Of a DNA stretch of 64,000 nt, positions 29,767 to 37,902 are shown in pieces; positions within the stretch are counted from its first letter, which is position 1; every line of letters starts with the position of its first letter. The stretch is taken from NCBI GenBank assembly GCA_963753725.1, contig CAVWDI010000035.1, forward strand, positions 9,490 to 73,489, in the 5' to 3' direction. A program made the position numbers and the translations under genes. The DNA is from CAVWDI01 sp963753725. GTDB lineage: Bacteria; Chloroflexota; Anaerolineae; Anaerolineales; UBA4823. The notes beneath the pieces are model-generated. The model saw only the letters and a list, made by a program, of their open reading frames with translations, had not been told where the DNA came from and made no database searches.

Positions 29767-30447
29767 ATGGAAAACCGCTCGATTTCCATCTCCCCCTCAG
29801 ATATACCCCAGCCGCGCCCGGCTCACATCCCCCACGGGTGTGCCGTTCGCTGGTGCTCCACTGTGGAGAAAGGCGGGATGACGCCCCAGGTATCGGTGTT
29901 CGTCTCACAGCGGGCTTTTGTGCGTTTCAGCGCCCATGCTGGGAGCGACCTGCACAATGAGGTCGGCGGATGGTTGGTTGGGAAGTGGTGTGCGGATAAA
30001 CGATCGGGTGAGCAGTTTGTGGTGGTCGAATTGATCCTACCGGCGCCGCACGTGCGCCACGGTGGGGCATATTTGACTTTTACCCAGGACACCCAGGTGG
30101 CGCTTTACGCTCAAAAAGAGCAGCGTTATCCGGGCAAGGACCTGGTGGGTTGGTACCACACACACCCGCGGATGAGCGTCTTCCTGTCGGAGTACGATAT
30201 CTGGCTGCACCAGAACTTTTTCCCACATCCCTTCCAGGTTGCGCTGGTGATCGAGCCCTACTCTTTGCAGGGCGGTTTCTTCATCCGTCAGGCGGGTGGA
30301 GAGCTGGATTTACGCCGCTTTTTTGGGTTTTACGAACTCCACAACCGCACGCACCGCAGTGTGGTGCACTGGCGTAATCTTTTTCCGGATTGTGAAAATA
30401 GTTTCCATCACCAGCACGCTTCCGCAGGTGATGGGTCATCCAGATGA
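29767..30447 (+). CDS. JAMM/JAB metalloprotease (deconjugase/processing enzyme)
   Basis: 226 residues. Complete JAMM zinc site: Glu65 in HNEVGGWLVG, then H131-T-H133 and S141-x2-D144 in WYHTHPRMSVFLSEYD, the H-x-H-x7-S-x2-D spacing of active Rpn11/Mov34-type isopeptidases. In this operon it probably removes or matures the ubiquitin-like protein. The ATG at 29767 has a weak ribosome site; the in-frame ATG at 29878 (MTPQVSVFVSQ) follows GGAGAAAGGCGGG and may be the real start, since the first 37 residues look disordered. Confidence 0.88.
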   Translation: MENRSISISPSDIPQPRPAHIPHGCAVRWCSTVEKGGMTPQVSVFVSQRAFVRFSAHAGSDLHNEVGGWLVGKWCADKRSGEQFVVVELILPAPHVRHGGAYLTFTQDTQVALYAQKEQRYPGKDLVGWYHTHPRMSVFLSEYDIWLHQNFFPHPFQVALVIEPYSLQGGFFIRQAGGELDLRRFFGFYELHNRTHRSVVHWRNLFPDCENSFHHQHASAGDGSSR

Positions 30448-30473
30448 AACAAGCTCTGGGGAATGCTTTCGGT

Positions 30474-30590
30474 GGTGTCACTGCGAGCTTTAGTCCCAGG
30501 TTTTTTGGGGAGCACGAAGGACGAAGCAGTCTCTCCCTTTCTATTTGAACAGCGTTTTTTCGCTGTGAGTTTCCTCAAGATGACAACTGA
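30474..30590. repeat. interspersed intergenic repeat, inside the operon
   Basis: About 115 bp beginning GTCACTGCGAGC and ending CTCAAGATGAC, with GAAGGACGAAGCAGTCTCTCC inside. The ends are inverted (GTCA...TGAC). The same kind of sequence (GTCATCCTGAGCG..., TTGCGA...GGCAATCTCC) recurs near 4697, 51050 and 63112. It separates the JAMM gene from the FHA gene. Confidence 0.5.
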
Positions 30591-30644
30591 GCAAGTTGAT
30601 TTTTTACCTGCATTAGTAAATGAAGTAATACCAAGGAGAATAAT

Positions 30645-31502
30645 ATGAGTCGTTTGATGAGACTTTTTTACTACGGTGTATTGGGCGCCATCGGGGGTGT
30701 GCTGGGCTGGCAGGCCAGCAACCTGCTGGGGCTGTCGTTCACTGGCAATCTATATCTGAACGAGGTCCTGGTCGGCGCCCTGATAGGCTTATTCATAGGT
30801 CTGCTGATTGGTTTGGCGGAGGGTATTCTGACCCGCAACCTGGTGCAGGCTGCCAAAGCCGGTCTGTTTGGCGCCGGGATGGGTATCCTGGGTGGTGCCA
30901 TTGGACTGCCCTTAGCGGAAGGACTTTTTCAGCTGTTGGGCGGCTATGTCTGGTCGCGCGCTTTAGGTTGGGGGGTTTTTGGAGCGTTAATCGGGCTGGC
31001 CATCGGCTATACAAGCGGCAGCCAGATGTGGAAGGGCGCCCTGGGTGGATTCCTGGGCGGAGTGCTGGGAGGGGTGCTGCTGGAAAGCTCCCGCAACTGG
31101 CTTGGTAACCCGCTGATGGGAAAGGCGGCCGGACTGCTCCTGCTGGGCGCTTCTGTAGGCGTTTTTATCGCCCTGATTGTGTACCTGCTGTCGCGCGCCT
31201 GGTTTAAAGTGCTGGACGGCAAGCTGAAGGGTACCGAGTTTATCCTGGATAAGTTCCTGCACGAAAACGGTCCGGCAGCTTTCATCGGCAGCGATGCTCT
31301 AAAATCCGATATTGTGCTTCCCGACCCGGATATCGCCCCACAGCACGCTATGCTGAAAGGCGCCGGTAACTATTTTAACTTAAAGGACATGAGCTTGAAC
31401 GGCACCTTTATCAACAACCGCCGCATCGAGCAGGCTAAGCTAAAAAACAACCAGAAGATCAAGCTGGGCAACACCCAGCTCGAGTACCACGAAAAGAGGT
31501 GA
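30645..31502 (+). CDS. polytopic membrane protein with C-terminal FHA domain
   Basis: 285 residues. The first ~185 residues are Gly-rich hydrophobic helices (about six), with repeated GxxxG-like patterns. The C-terminal ~90 residues form an FHA domain facing the cytoplasm by the usual rules: FIGSDALKSDIVLPDPDIAP, QHAML, SLNGTFINNRRI. The Asn of NGT is kept, but the phosphate-contacting Arg after IG is Ser here, so phosphothreonine binding may be weak. AAGGAG precedes the ATG; the vWA gene starts 4 bases after the stop. Role in the ubiquitin-like system is inferred from neighbourhood only. Confidence 0.8.
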   Translation: MSRLMRLFYYGVLGAIGGVLGWQASNLLGLSFTGNLYLNEVLVGALIGLFIGLLIGLAEGILTRNLVQAAKAGLFGAGMGILGGAIGLPLAEGLFQLLGGYVWSRALGWGVFGALIGLAIGYTSGSQMWKGALGGFLGGVLGGVLLESSRNWLGNPLMGKAAGLLLLGASVGVFIALIVYLLSRAWFKVLDGKLKGTEFILDKFLHENGPAAFIGSDALKSDIVLPDPDIAPQHAMLKGAGNYFNLKDMSLNGTFINNRRIEQAKLKNNQKIKLGNTQLEYHEKR

Positions 31503-31505
31503 GCG

Positions 31506-32711
31506 ATGTTTAAAGGATCGCATATAAATAATTTACACAGGATGTTTATTCTTGTTTTGATGGTGGTTTCCATTTTTTCCCTGACCGGATTCGCTCTGCT
31601 TCAGGAAGTTGATCCCGACGGTGTGGGCGCCTCCATCACCCAGGTGGACACCTCCCAGTTCCCCAGGGTGACCGTTTATGTTTCAGTTACGGATGAAAGC
31701 GGCGAGCCGGCTGGGGTATCCGTTTCACAAATTGTGCTGCGCGAGAATGGCCAGGTTATGCAGCCCGAAGAGGTCAGCGGAGCGGGGGAAGGCGAGCCGA
31801 TAACCACCATGCTGGTCATGGATGTCTCGGGCAGCATGAACCACGCCGGTAAACTTCCGGCAGCAAAGAGCGCCGCACGCGCCTATGTCGACCAGTCGAG
31901 GCCGCAGGATTACATCGGTCTGGTAGCTCTTAACACCGGGATCGACTACCTGCAGCCGCTTACCAGCAAGCACGAAAAGCTGCATGAGGCCATTGAGGGT
32001 TTGAAGGCGGACAAGGATACCGCCATGTACGATGCGCTGGCCAGGTCGATCGAGTACCTGGAAGCCGTCCAGGGCAGGGTGGCCATCATCGCCTTGACAG
32101 ATGGGCTGGACAACCGCAGCAAGATTTCGCCCCAGGAGGTGATTGAGCGCATCGGTCCGGAAGGGCTGTCGATTTCGACCATCGGGCTGGGGGAACCCTC
32201 CCACAGCACCAGCGCGCTGTCGGCTTTGAACGAGCCCGCCCTGCGCGCTTTCTCGGAGCAGGCTGGCGGAGTGTATGGCTATGCAAACGATGCAGAGTCA
32301 CTGAAGGCGCTCTACGAGCTGTATGGCAGAGCCTTGCAGAGCGAATATGCCATCACGTACACCTCACCCTCAGAGCTGCGCGATGGGGTCAATCGTTCGC
32401 TCACCGTCTCAATTGAGGATGCCGGCGCTGCTGCCGGCCCTTTGGGTGCGGGCACCACGTCCCAAAATGAATCCGGGTCTGGTTCTCAAGATGCACAGGG
32501 CAAGTACAACCCGGGCGGATTGGTGCCGGAGGTGGCCGAGCCGGCTTCGTGGAGCCTGTTTGCCATCCTGCTGGTGGGGTTGCTGCTTCTGCTGCTGGTG
32601 CCGACTATCATCGTGTTGATCATCCGCTTTTTTCGCGGCAGAAAACAGGGCAAAGTGAAAATCAAGCAGAGTTCGAGCTCCAAGCGCGCAAAGGTGAAGT
32701 TAAAGAGTTGA
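31506..32711 (+). CDS. membrane-anchored von Willebrand A protein
   Basis: 401 residues. N-terminal signal or anchor (13-32), a beta-rich domain, then a vWA domain with intact metal-ion site: D106-V-S-G-S in MLVMDVSGSMN, T172 in DKDTAMYDAL, D199 in IALTDGLDN. A second helix at ~351-374 is followed by a short basic tail, KVKIKQSSSSKRAKVKLKS, resembling the tail of the E2 fusion. The bulk of the protein should be outside the membrane, with the tail inside. Likely a protein-binding scaffold co-expressed with the FHA protein. Confidence 0.8.
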   Translation: MFKGSHINNLHRMFILVLMVVSIFSLTGFALLQEVDPDGVGASITQVDTSQFPRVTVYVSVTDESGEPAGVSVSQIVLRENGQVMQPEEVSGAGEGEPITTMLVMDVSGSMNHAGKLPAAKSAARAYVDQSRPQDYIGLVALNTGIDYLQPLTSKHEKLHEAIEGLKADKDTAMYDALARSIEYLEAVQGRVAIIALTDGLDNRSKISPQEVIERIGPEGLSISTIGLGEPSHSTSALSALNEPALRAFSEQAGGVYGYANDAESLKALYELYGRALQSEYAITYTSPSELRDGVNRSLTVSIEDAGAAAGPLGAGTTSQNESGSGSQDAQGKYNPGGLVPEVAEPASWSLFAILLVGLLLLLLVPTIIVLIIRFFRGRKQGKVKIKQSSSSKRAKVKLKS

Positions 32712-32735
32712 GAGAATAAAATGAATTGCCAAAGA

Positions 32736-32766
32736 CGTGCGATGCACCTATAAGGTGCGTTGCACG
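32736..32766. repeat. imperfect palindrome after the vWA gene
   Basis: CGTGCGATGCACC-TATAA-GGTGCGTTGCACG: 13-base arms with two mismatches, 25 bases after the vWA stop. Related GTGCGATGCA/GCGTTGCAC words occur near 57385-57435. No T-run, so REP-like rather than a classical terminator. Confidence 0.55.
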
Positions 32767-32889
32767 TTGGTACTTGATATTTGGGTAGGGAAAACGGATA
32801 TGGCGATTGACAGGTGACACGAATTGTTTATTAATATGATTTTGATCACCCACACGTGCAAGTGATGATGTACTTATGGAGACATTGCT

Positions 32890-33177
32890 ATGACCGAGAG
32901 TAGAACACAAATATTACTTACACCAGAACAATATATTGAATTGGCAGAAATTGCCGAGCGTGAAAAATGCAGCATAGGGGACTTAATCCGGGAAATCATC
33001 CAGGATGGGATCGACCAACGCGAGCAGCAATATGCTGTGGATATTGAAGCTCGAATTCAAGCCTTGGAAGCAGCTCGTCAGGTACGGAACATCGTACTGA
33101 GTGATCGAGAGGGAATGCCTCTGAGACAAAATACCGCTACTCAAATCGAAGAACTTCGGAAAACTCGAGACAGTTAG
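32890..33177 (+). CDS. ribbon-helix-helix protein, antitoxin-like
   Basis: 95 residues, GGAG before the ATG. The N-terminal half (RTQILLTPEQYIELAEIAERE, then SIGDLIREIIQDGI) is a CopG/MetJ-type ribbon-helix-helix DNA-binding fold; the C-terminal half (EARIQALEAARQVRNIVLSD) looks like an antitoxin tail. No toxin gene follows on the same strand. It overlaps the 3' end of the opposite-strand HTH gene, and I consider this frame the better supported in the overlap. Confidence 0.65.
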   Translation: MTESRTQILLTPEQYIELAEIAEREKCSIGDLIREIIQDGIDQREQQYAVDIEARIQALEAARQVRNIVLSDREGMPLRQNTATQIEELRKTRDS

Positions 33178-33501
33178 ATCATCGATCGTGATATTTGAAT
33201 CCGGTTTATTGTTCCTGATGGCTTTAAAATCCTGCGAAAGAGTATCCATTAGTTCACCTACCGTTGTGCTTCCCAGCGCCTGGCGTCTTAAAAGGACATT
33301 GTGATTTACCTTGTAACGATTTGAACGCCCTTCCTTTTCTATTTGGAGATAACCTTCGATCTGCAAGTCTTTGATGATGCGCCGCACGAACCGCTCAATG
33401 ACACCCAGTTTTTCAGCCATCTGGCGCACGGTCACCAGGTTGTCTCTGTTGATTAGGAGCAGCGCCATTGTGTGGTTGCTGATGAAGTTCCATTTAGACA
33501 A
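32983..33501 (-). CDS. winged-helix regulator, 3' end uncertain
   Basis: About 172 residues from a TTG at 33501 that follows AGAGGAAAC; the upstream TTG at 33537 has no ribosome site. Residues ~5-75 form a MarR/wHTH-like domain (MALLLINRDNLVTVRQMAEKL, ERFVRRIIKDLQIEGYLQIE). The last ~65 residues overlap the ribbon-helix-helix gene on the other strand and are less convincing, so the natural end may lie near 33180 with a base error. It is divergent from the FAD oxidoreductase and probably controls it. Confidence 0.6.
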   Translation of the reverse strand: MSKWNFISNHTMALLLINRDNLVTVRQMAEKLGVIERFVRRIIKDLQIEGYLQIEKEGRSNRYKVNHNVLLRRQALGSTTVGELMDTLSQDFKAIRNNKPDSNITIDDLTVSSFPKFFDLSSGILSQRHSLSITQYDVPYLTSCFQGLNSSFNIHSILLLALVDPILDDFPD

Positions 33502-33530
33502 GGCTTGTTTCCTCTTTATTATTGGTTTCC

Positions 33531-33654
33531 TTGACAAATAAGATAAATTGGATATAATTTACATGAATACTAAATCATGAAAATTGTAGCACAAAGTTTA
33601 GGACACGAATAGATCAAAGCCAAACTGACCAAATCATCGATATACGGGTCAGTT
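33531..33654 (+). promoter_or_regulatory. promoter and inverted repeats of the FAD-oxidoreductase gene
   Basis: TTGACA (33531-33536), 16 bases, TATAAT (33553-33558): near-consensus. At the predicted start is CATGA-N8-TCATG (33562-33579), and in the leader AACTGACC...GGTCAGTT (33623-33630 and 33647-33654, 16-base spacer). Either could be the operator of the divergent winged-helix regulator; the second could also fold in RNA. Confidence 0.65.
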
Positions 33655-33679
33655 ATATTTTTTAATTGGAGGAAACGGG

Positions 33680-35056
33680 ATGTTAGACAAGAAGTTGATC
33701 ACAAATCTTAAAACTCAAATTAAGGGTTCTATCATCGCGCCCGGTGAAGACGGTTATGAACATGGTCGCGCTGCCTGGAACCTTACTGTCGACCAGCATC
33801 CAGCGCTGGTTGTAATCCCGCAGAATGCCGCGGATATCGCCGCGGCCGTATTGTTCGCCTCGAACAACGGTCTGGGTGTGGCTGCCCAATCTACGGGTCA
33901 CGGCATCGGCCGCCCGGCGGATGCCTGCCTGCTGATCCGCACCTCAAATCTGGGTGATGTCGAAGTAAATGCAGAAGAACAGACCGCTTATGTGGAATCA
34001 GGTGCCAATTGGGGCAAGGTGCTGGCAGAAACACAGACCGCTGGCCTGGCGCCGCTGCTGGGCTCTTCACCCGAGGTCGGAGTGGCCGGCTATACCCTGG
34101 GCGGCGGCTTCGGTTGGCTGGGACGTAAGTACGGCCTGGCGCTTGACAGTGTAAACTATTTCGATGCGGTCACCGCTGACGGCCAGGTGCTTCGAGTTTC
34201 GGTGAACGAAAATCCAGACCTTTTCTGGGCTATGCGCGGCGGCGGTGGGGGATTTGCAGTGCTGGTTGGCATGGAAATCCGCCTTTATCCGGTTGAAACA
34301 GTCTACGCAGGAAACCTGTTTTACAGCCCCCAGGACGCTAAACAGGTTTTCGCACGCTACAGGGAGTGGATAAAAAACGCCCCCGACGAACTTACGTCCT
34401 CAATTGTTTTGATGAACTACCCCCCACTAGACATGGTTCCTGAGATCTTCAGAGGTAAATCATTCGTTATTATACGCGGCTGCTGGTGTGGGGATCCGGT
34501 TCAGGGAGATAAACTGCTCTCGTATTGGCGGGAGTGGAAACAGCCGCTGCACGATTTTTGGGGGCAGATCCCATTCAGCCAGGCGGCCACAATCAGTAGC
34601 GACCCGGTTGATCCGATGCCCAGTTACTTCAACGGGGCATGGATGAGTGACCTAGGGGATGGAGCAGTGGATAACATCATTGATAGCACCCTGCCCAAAG
34701 GAGGACCACCTTCATTGGTGTTTGTAGAGGTACGCCATGCTGGCGGGGCAGTCTCGCGTTTGGATGCCGACGTTAACGCTTACAGCCATCGCGAATCTGA
34801 GCTTCTGCTTGAAATTGTTGGGCTTGCGCCGACCCCGGAAGCGTTTCAGAATATTGAGGCTTATATCTCTGCCATGTTGGGAGAACTGAGTCCGCACCTG
34901 ACCGGTGATGTATATATGAATTTCCTGGAGGGAGACCGGGTTGAAAAGCACGTCAGGGATGCCTATCCGCCCCATAAATTCCAGCGCTTGCAGCAGATCA
35001 AGGAGCGTTACGACTCGGGGAATATGTTCCGCTTTGGATTTGGTATTGACCCATAA
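33680..35056 (+). CDS. FAD-binding oxidoreductase, BBE/6-hydroxynicotine-oxidase-like
   Basis: 458 residues. VAO-type FAD domain: ALVVIPQNAADIAAAV, QSTGHGIGRPADACLLI (the His is the usual covalent FAD attachment site), the dinucleotide signature GVAGYTLGGGFGWLGRKYGL, and the C-terminal BBE segment (YPPHKFQRLQQIKERYDSGN, then FRFGFGIDP). Oxidises an unknown amine, sugar or alcohol with oxygen or another acceptor. The ATG follows GGAGGAAACGGG and the near-consensus promoter upstream. Confidence 0.88.
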   Translation: MLDKKLITNLKTQIKGSIIAPGEDGYEHGRAAWNLTVDQHPALVVIPQNAADIAAAVLFASNNGLGVAAQSTGHGIGRPADACLLIRTSNLGDVEVNAEEQTAYVESGANWGKVLAETQTAGLAPLLGSSPEVGVAGYTLGGGFGWLGRKYGLALDSVNYFDAVTADGQVLRVSVNENPDLFWAMRGGGGGFAVLVGMEIRLYPVETVYAGNLFYSPQDAKQVFARYREWIKNAPDELTSSIVLMNYPPLDMVPEIFRGKSFVIIRGCWCGDPVQGDKLLSYWREWKQPLHDFWGQIPFSQAATISSDPVDPMPSYFNGAWMSDLGDGAVDNIIDSTLPKGGPPSLVFVEVRHAGGAVSRLDADVNAYSHRESELLLEIVGLAPTPEAFQNIEAYISAMLGELSPHLTGDVYMNFLEGDRVEKHVRDAYPPHKFQRLQQIKERYDSGNMFRFGFGIDP

Positions 35057-35188
35057 GAATATGGGATAGGGGATATTGGAGAAGGATCGAAAGAACGAAA
35101 ACCTGCGCGAACTTATGTTGACCTGTGTGGAATTTCTGGTAAATTTGCCTGGAATTAACTTTGCACACCAACATGATGGGGAGTATCA

Positions 35189-36493
35189 ATGTTCGTTAAG
35201 CGTTTTCAGCTCGGATTGATCCACACTGCTGTCGCAATGACCCTGGTGCCGATCAACAGCACCCTTAACCGGGTGATGATCAAGGAACTGGCTGTGTCTG
35301 CCACGCTGGTGGCTGTGCTGGCTTCGCTGCCGTACCTGTTCTCACCCATCCAGGTGGCGATCGGCTCGTTCTCCGACCGGCACCCGCTGTTTGGTTGGCG
35401 GCGTTCGCCTTATATCCTGCTGGGATTGCTGCTGTGTGTATTCGGAGTGATGTTGGCGCCGCAGGCTGCTTTCCTTTTAGGGGAGCGTTCTCTTGCGGGT
35501 TTGGGGTTAGCGGTCCTGGCATTTGGTGCCTGGGGTATGGGTTACAACCTGGCCGCAGTGTGCTACCTATCGCTGGCTTCGGAGTTGTCCGGCGAAGCCG
35601 GCCGCAGCCGCACGATCGCCGTGATGTGGTTTATGATGATTGTGGGCATCATCCTGACCGCCGTCGGTTTGAGCTACCTTGTTGATCCGTACACAGCCGG
35701 CGCGCTGAAACGTGCTTTCTGGATCGTTGGATTGGGGGCGTTGGTTCTGGGTCTGCTGGGATTGGTGCGGTTGGAGCCGCGTTCGGTAGAAATAAAGAGC
35801 ACGGGGGATGAATTGTCCTGGTTGGCTATGGCACGCCTCATAAAAGGCAACCCCCAGGCGGCGTTTTTCTTCTGGTATCTGATCATTTTGCTGGCGGCCC
35901 TGTTGGGACAGGATATCCTATTGGAACCGTATGCAGCTGAGGCTTTCGGCATGACAGTACGCGAGACCACTCGCATAACTTCACTGTGGGGCGGCATGGT
36001 ACTGTTGGCCTTTATCGTGGCCGGAACGCTGGATGGAAAACTGGCCAAGAAGACCGTCGCGCGCCTGGGTGGTTGGAGCGCGGTATTAGGATTTGGATTG
36101 ATAGCTATCAGCGGGCTTTTAAGCAATTTATGTTTATTCTATTCTGGTATCGTGCTGCTGGGATTCGGGACCGGTTTATCGACAGTCTCCAACCTGGGGA
36201 TCATGCTGGATATGACCATAGCCGGCAGTGTGGGGCTGTTTATCGGGGTGTGGGGTATGGCCAGCGCCATCTCACGCCTGTTGGGTTCTGTGTTGGGCGG
36301 CGCCGTGCGGGATGTGATCACCCAAATTTCTCAAAGCCCGCTTGCCGGATATATTGTGGTGTTCGCCATCGAAGGGTGCTTTCTATTGGTATCGCTAATA
36401 ATGCTGCGCAAAGTGAATGTGCTGGCCTTCCACGAGGATTCCGGAGATGGACCATCGATGATGGAAAAAACCGCCATCGCGGGGGATGTGTAG
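35189..36493 (+). CDS. PUCC/BCD-family MFS protein
   Basis: 434 residues, about 12 helices. The N-terminal signature (RFQLGLIHTAVAMTLVPINS, STLNRVMIKELAVSATL, FSDRHPLFGWRRSPYI) is that of the PUCC (bacteriochlorophyll-delivery, BCD) branch of the MFS, known from photosynthetic light-harvesting assembly (PucC, LhaA). No pigment or reaction-centre gene is in the window other than the fused chelatase-like protein at 11.7 kb, which also occurs in non-phototrophs. Actual substrate unknown. Confidence 0.82.
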   Translation: MFVKRFQLGLIHTAVAMTLVPINSTLNRVMIKELAVSATLVAVLASLPYLFSPIQVAIGSFSDRHPLFGWRRSPYILLGLLLCVFGVMLAPQAAFLLGERSLAGLGLAVLAFGAWGMGYNLAAVCYLSLASELSGEAGRSRTIAVMWFMMIVGIILTAVGLSYLVDPYTAGALKRAFWIVGLGALVLGLLGLVRLEPRSVEIKSTGDELSWLAMARLIKGNPQAAFFFWYLIILLAALLGQDILLEPYAAEAFGMTVRETTRITSLWGGMVLLAFIVAGTLDGKLAKKTVARLGGWSAVLGFGLIAISGLLSNLCLFYSGIVLLGFGTGLSTVSNLGIMLDMTIAGSVGLFIGVWGMASAISRLLGSVLGGAVRDVITQISQSPLAGYIVVFAIEGCFLLVSLIMLRKVNVLAFHEDSGDGPSMMEKTAIAGDV

Positions 36494-36726
36494 GTAAAAT
36501 TCAGGGGGCTGGTGAGTAATAAGTTTGACCGGGCGGGATTCTGAGGGATCGATTAGCGCCTCTTTTGCTTAATAAACGCCAGTATACGTTGAAAATCTTA
36601 GGTGTTGTATGGATTTATGCAGGATAATGGTATCGTGAAACCTTTGTTGAGTTCATGCGTATATAATTAAAGAGCACGCATCAGGCATTAATTGTGTTCA
36701 TCGAGTGAAAAACGGAGGATTGAAAA

Positions 36727-37710
36727 ATGGATTACGGTAAGGTTTTAGGACGCGCCTGGCAGATTACCTGGCGCTGGAAGGTGTTGTGGATTCTGGGCTT
36801 CCTGGCGGGTCTTGGAAGCGGTGGGGGTGGCGGTACCGGAAACACTGGCTACACCGGCAACATGGAGGAATACAGCGGTAATTTAGAGCAATTTGGTATC
36901 GGACCCTGGGAATCTTTCGCTGATGTTCAAGGGTTTATAGCTCCGATTATCGGCATTATTATTTTGATATGTTGTGTATTTCTTTTACTCGGCATCGCTT
37001 TGTGGGTGGTCTCCGTGATCGCCCGCGGCGGTTTGATCGCCGGCGTTCAGCAGGTTGAGGATGAGGGCAAAACCACATTCCGTACTGCCTGGGTTGCAGG
37101 AAGACGTAAGTTCTGGACTCTGTTTGGACTGGGAATCCTTGCCGCGCTGCCAATGATCGTGGTTGGTTTAATCCTGGCATTGGGTGTAGCGGCTGGTATT
37201 GCTGCTGGAGTTGGCATGCTGGAAGTGGAGGAATGGCTGGGTATATCGACCATAATCATTACCGCCATTGTTGGATTAGGTTTAATCTGCTGCGGTTTGT
37301 TTGTAGTTGGGATCGTCCTGGAGCAGATCCGGGTGTACGGCGAGCGAGCGGCAATTATTGAGGATCTGGGCTGGATTGACGCTTTCAAGCGCGGTTGGCA
37401 GGTTTTGAAGGAAAACCTGGGTGCTACCATCATTTTCTGGATCCTGTTTGCTGCGCTGGGCGTAGTCCTGATGATCATAATGTTTGTGGCCATGCTTGGA
37501 TTGGCTGTGCCAGCCTTTATCGGCATAGCTTTGTTGGAGCCGCAAACCTGGATGATCGTGCCGGGAGTATGTTTGGGATTGTTGTTTATTATCTTCATAG
37601 CTGTCGCAAAGAGTGTGATTACAACTTACATTTCCTCAAGCTGGACACTGGCTTACAGGGAGATGACAATTGTGGAGCCAGACGAGTTAGAGGCTGTGAA
37701 TAGCGTATAG
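36727..37710 (+). CDS. polytopic membrane protein, unknown function
   Basis: 327 residues preceded by GGAGG. Begins with a short amphipathic helix (VLGRAWQITWRWKVLWILGF), a Gly-rich loop (~35-60), then about five or six hydrophobic helices. The general plan (two Trp-rich N-terminal helices, cytosolic loops AWVAGRRKFW and DAFKRGWQVLKEN) resembles the glycerophosphodiester-phosphodiesterase membrane domain/DUF7544 type proteins. No enzymatic motif seen. Ends at an intrinsic terminator. Confidence 0.7.
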   Translation: MDYGKVLGRAWQITWRWKVLWILGFLAGLGSGGGGGTGNTGYTGNMEEYSGNLEQFGIGPWESFADVQGFIAPIIGIIILICCVFLLLGIALWVVSVIARGGLIAGVQQVEDEGKTTFRTAWVAGRRKFWTLFGLGILAALPMIVVGLILALGVAAGIAAGVGMLEVEEWLGISTIIITAIVGLGLICCGLFVVGIVLEQIRVYGERAAIIEDLGWIDAFKRGWQVLKENLGATIIFWILFAALGVVLMIIMFVAMLGLAVPAFIGIALLEPQTWMIVPGVCLGLLFIIFIAVAKSVITTYISSSWTLAYREMTIVEPDELEAVNSV

Positions 37711-37741
37711 CGAAATCCTAACAATTATTCACTTAGATCAT

Positions 37742-37787
37742 ACAGCCCTCAAAGAATATTTATTATCTTCGAGGGCTGTGGTTTTTT
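37742..37787 (+). terminator. intrinsic terminator
   Basis: ACAGCCCTC(AAAGA) pairs with (TCTT)CGAGGGCTGT, followed by GGTTTTTT, 32 bases after the membrane-protein stop. Confidence 0.85.
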
Positions 37788-37902
37788 GGTCTTCCCCAAT
37801 TGAGCCTTAAATTCAAATATGATCACTTCTTTTGAAGAGAGGATATTGAGGACTCAGTTTGTTTTAATACACTTTTGGGTGCTCTGTGGTTAAATAAGGT
37901 TT

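Noticed and set aside
25617..30447. Assignment to the antiviral Bil operon type
   Set aside because: The modifier here is EsaB/YukD-like with no Gly-Gly, the E1 carries a GntR domain and a RING-like gene is present, so the architecture differs; defence function is not shown by sequence.
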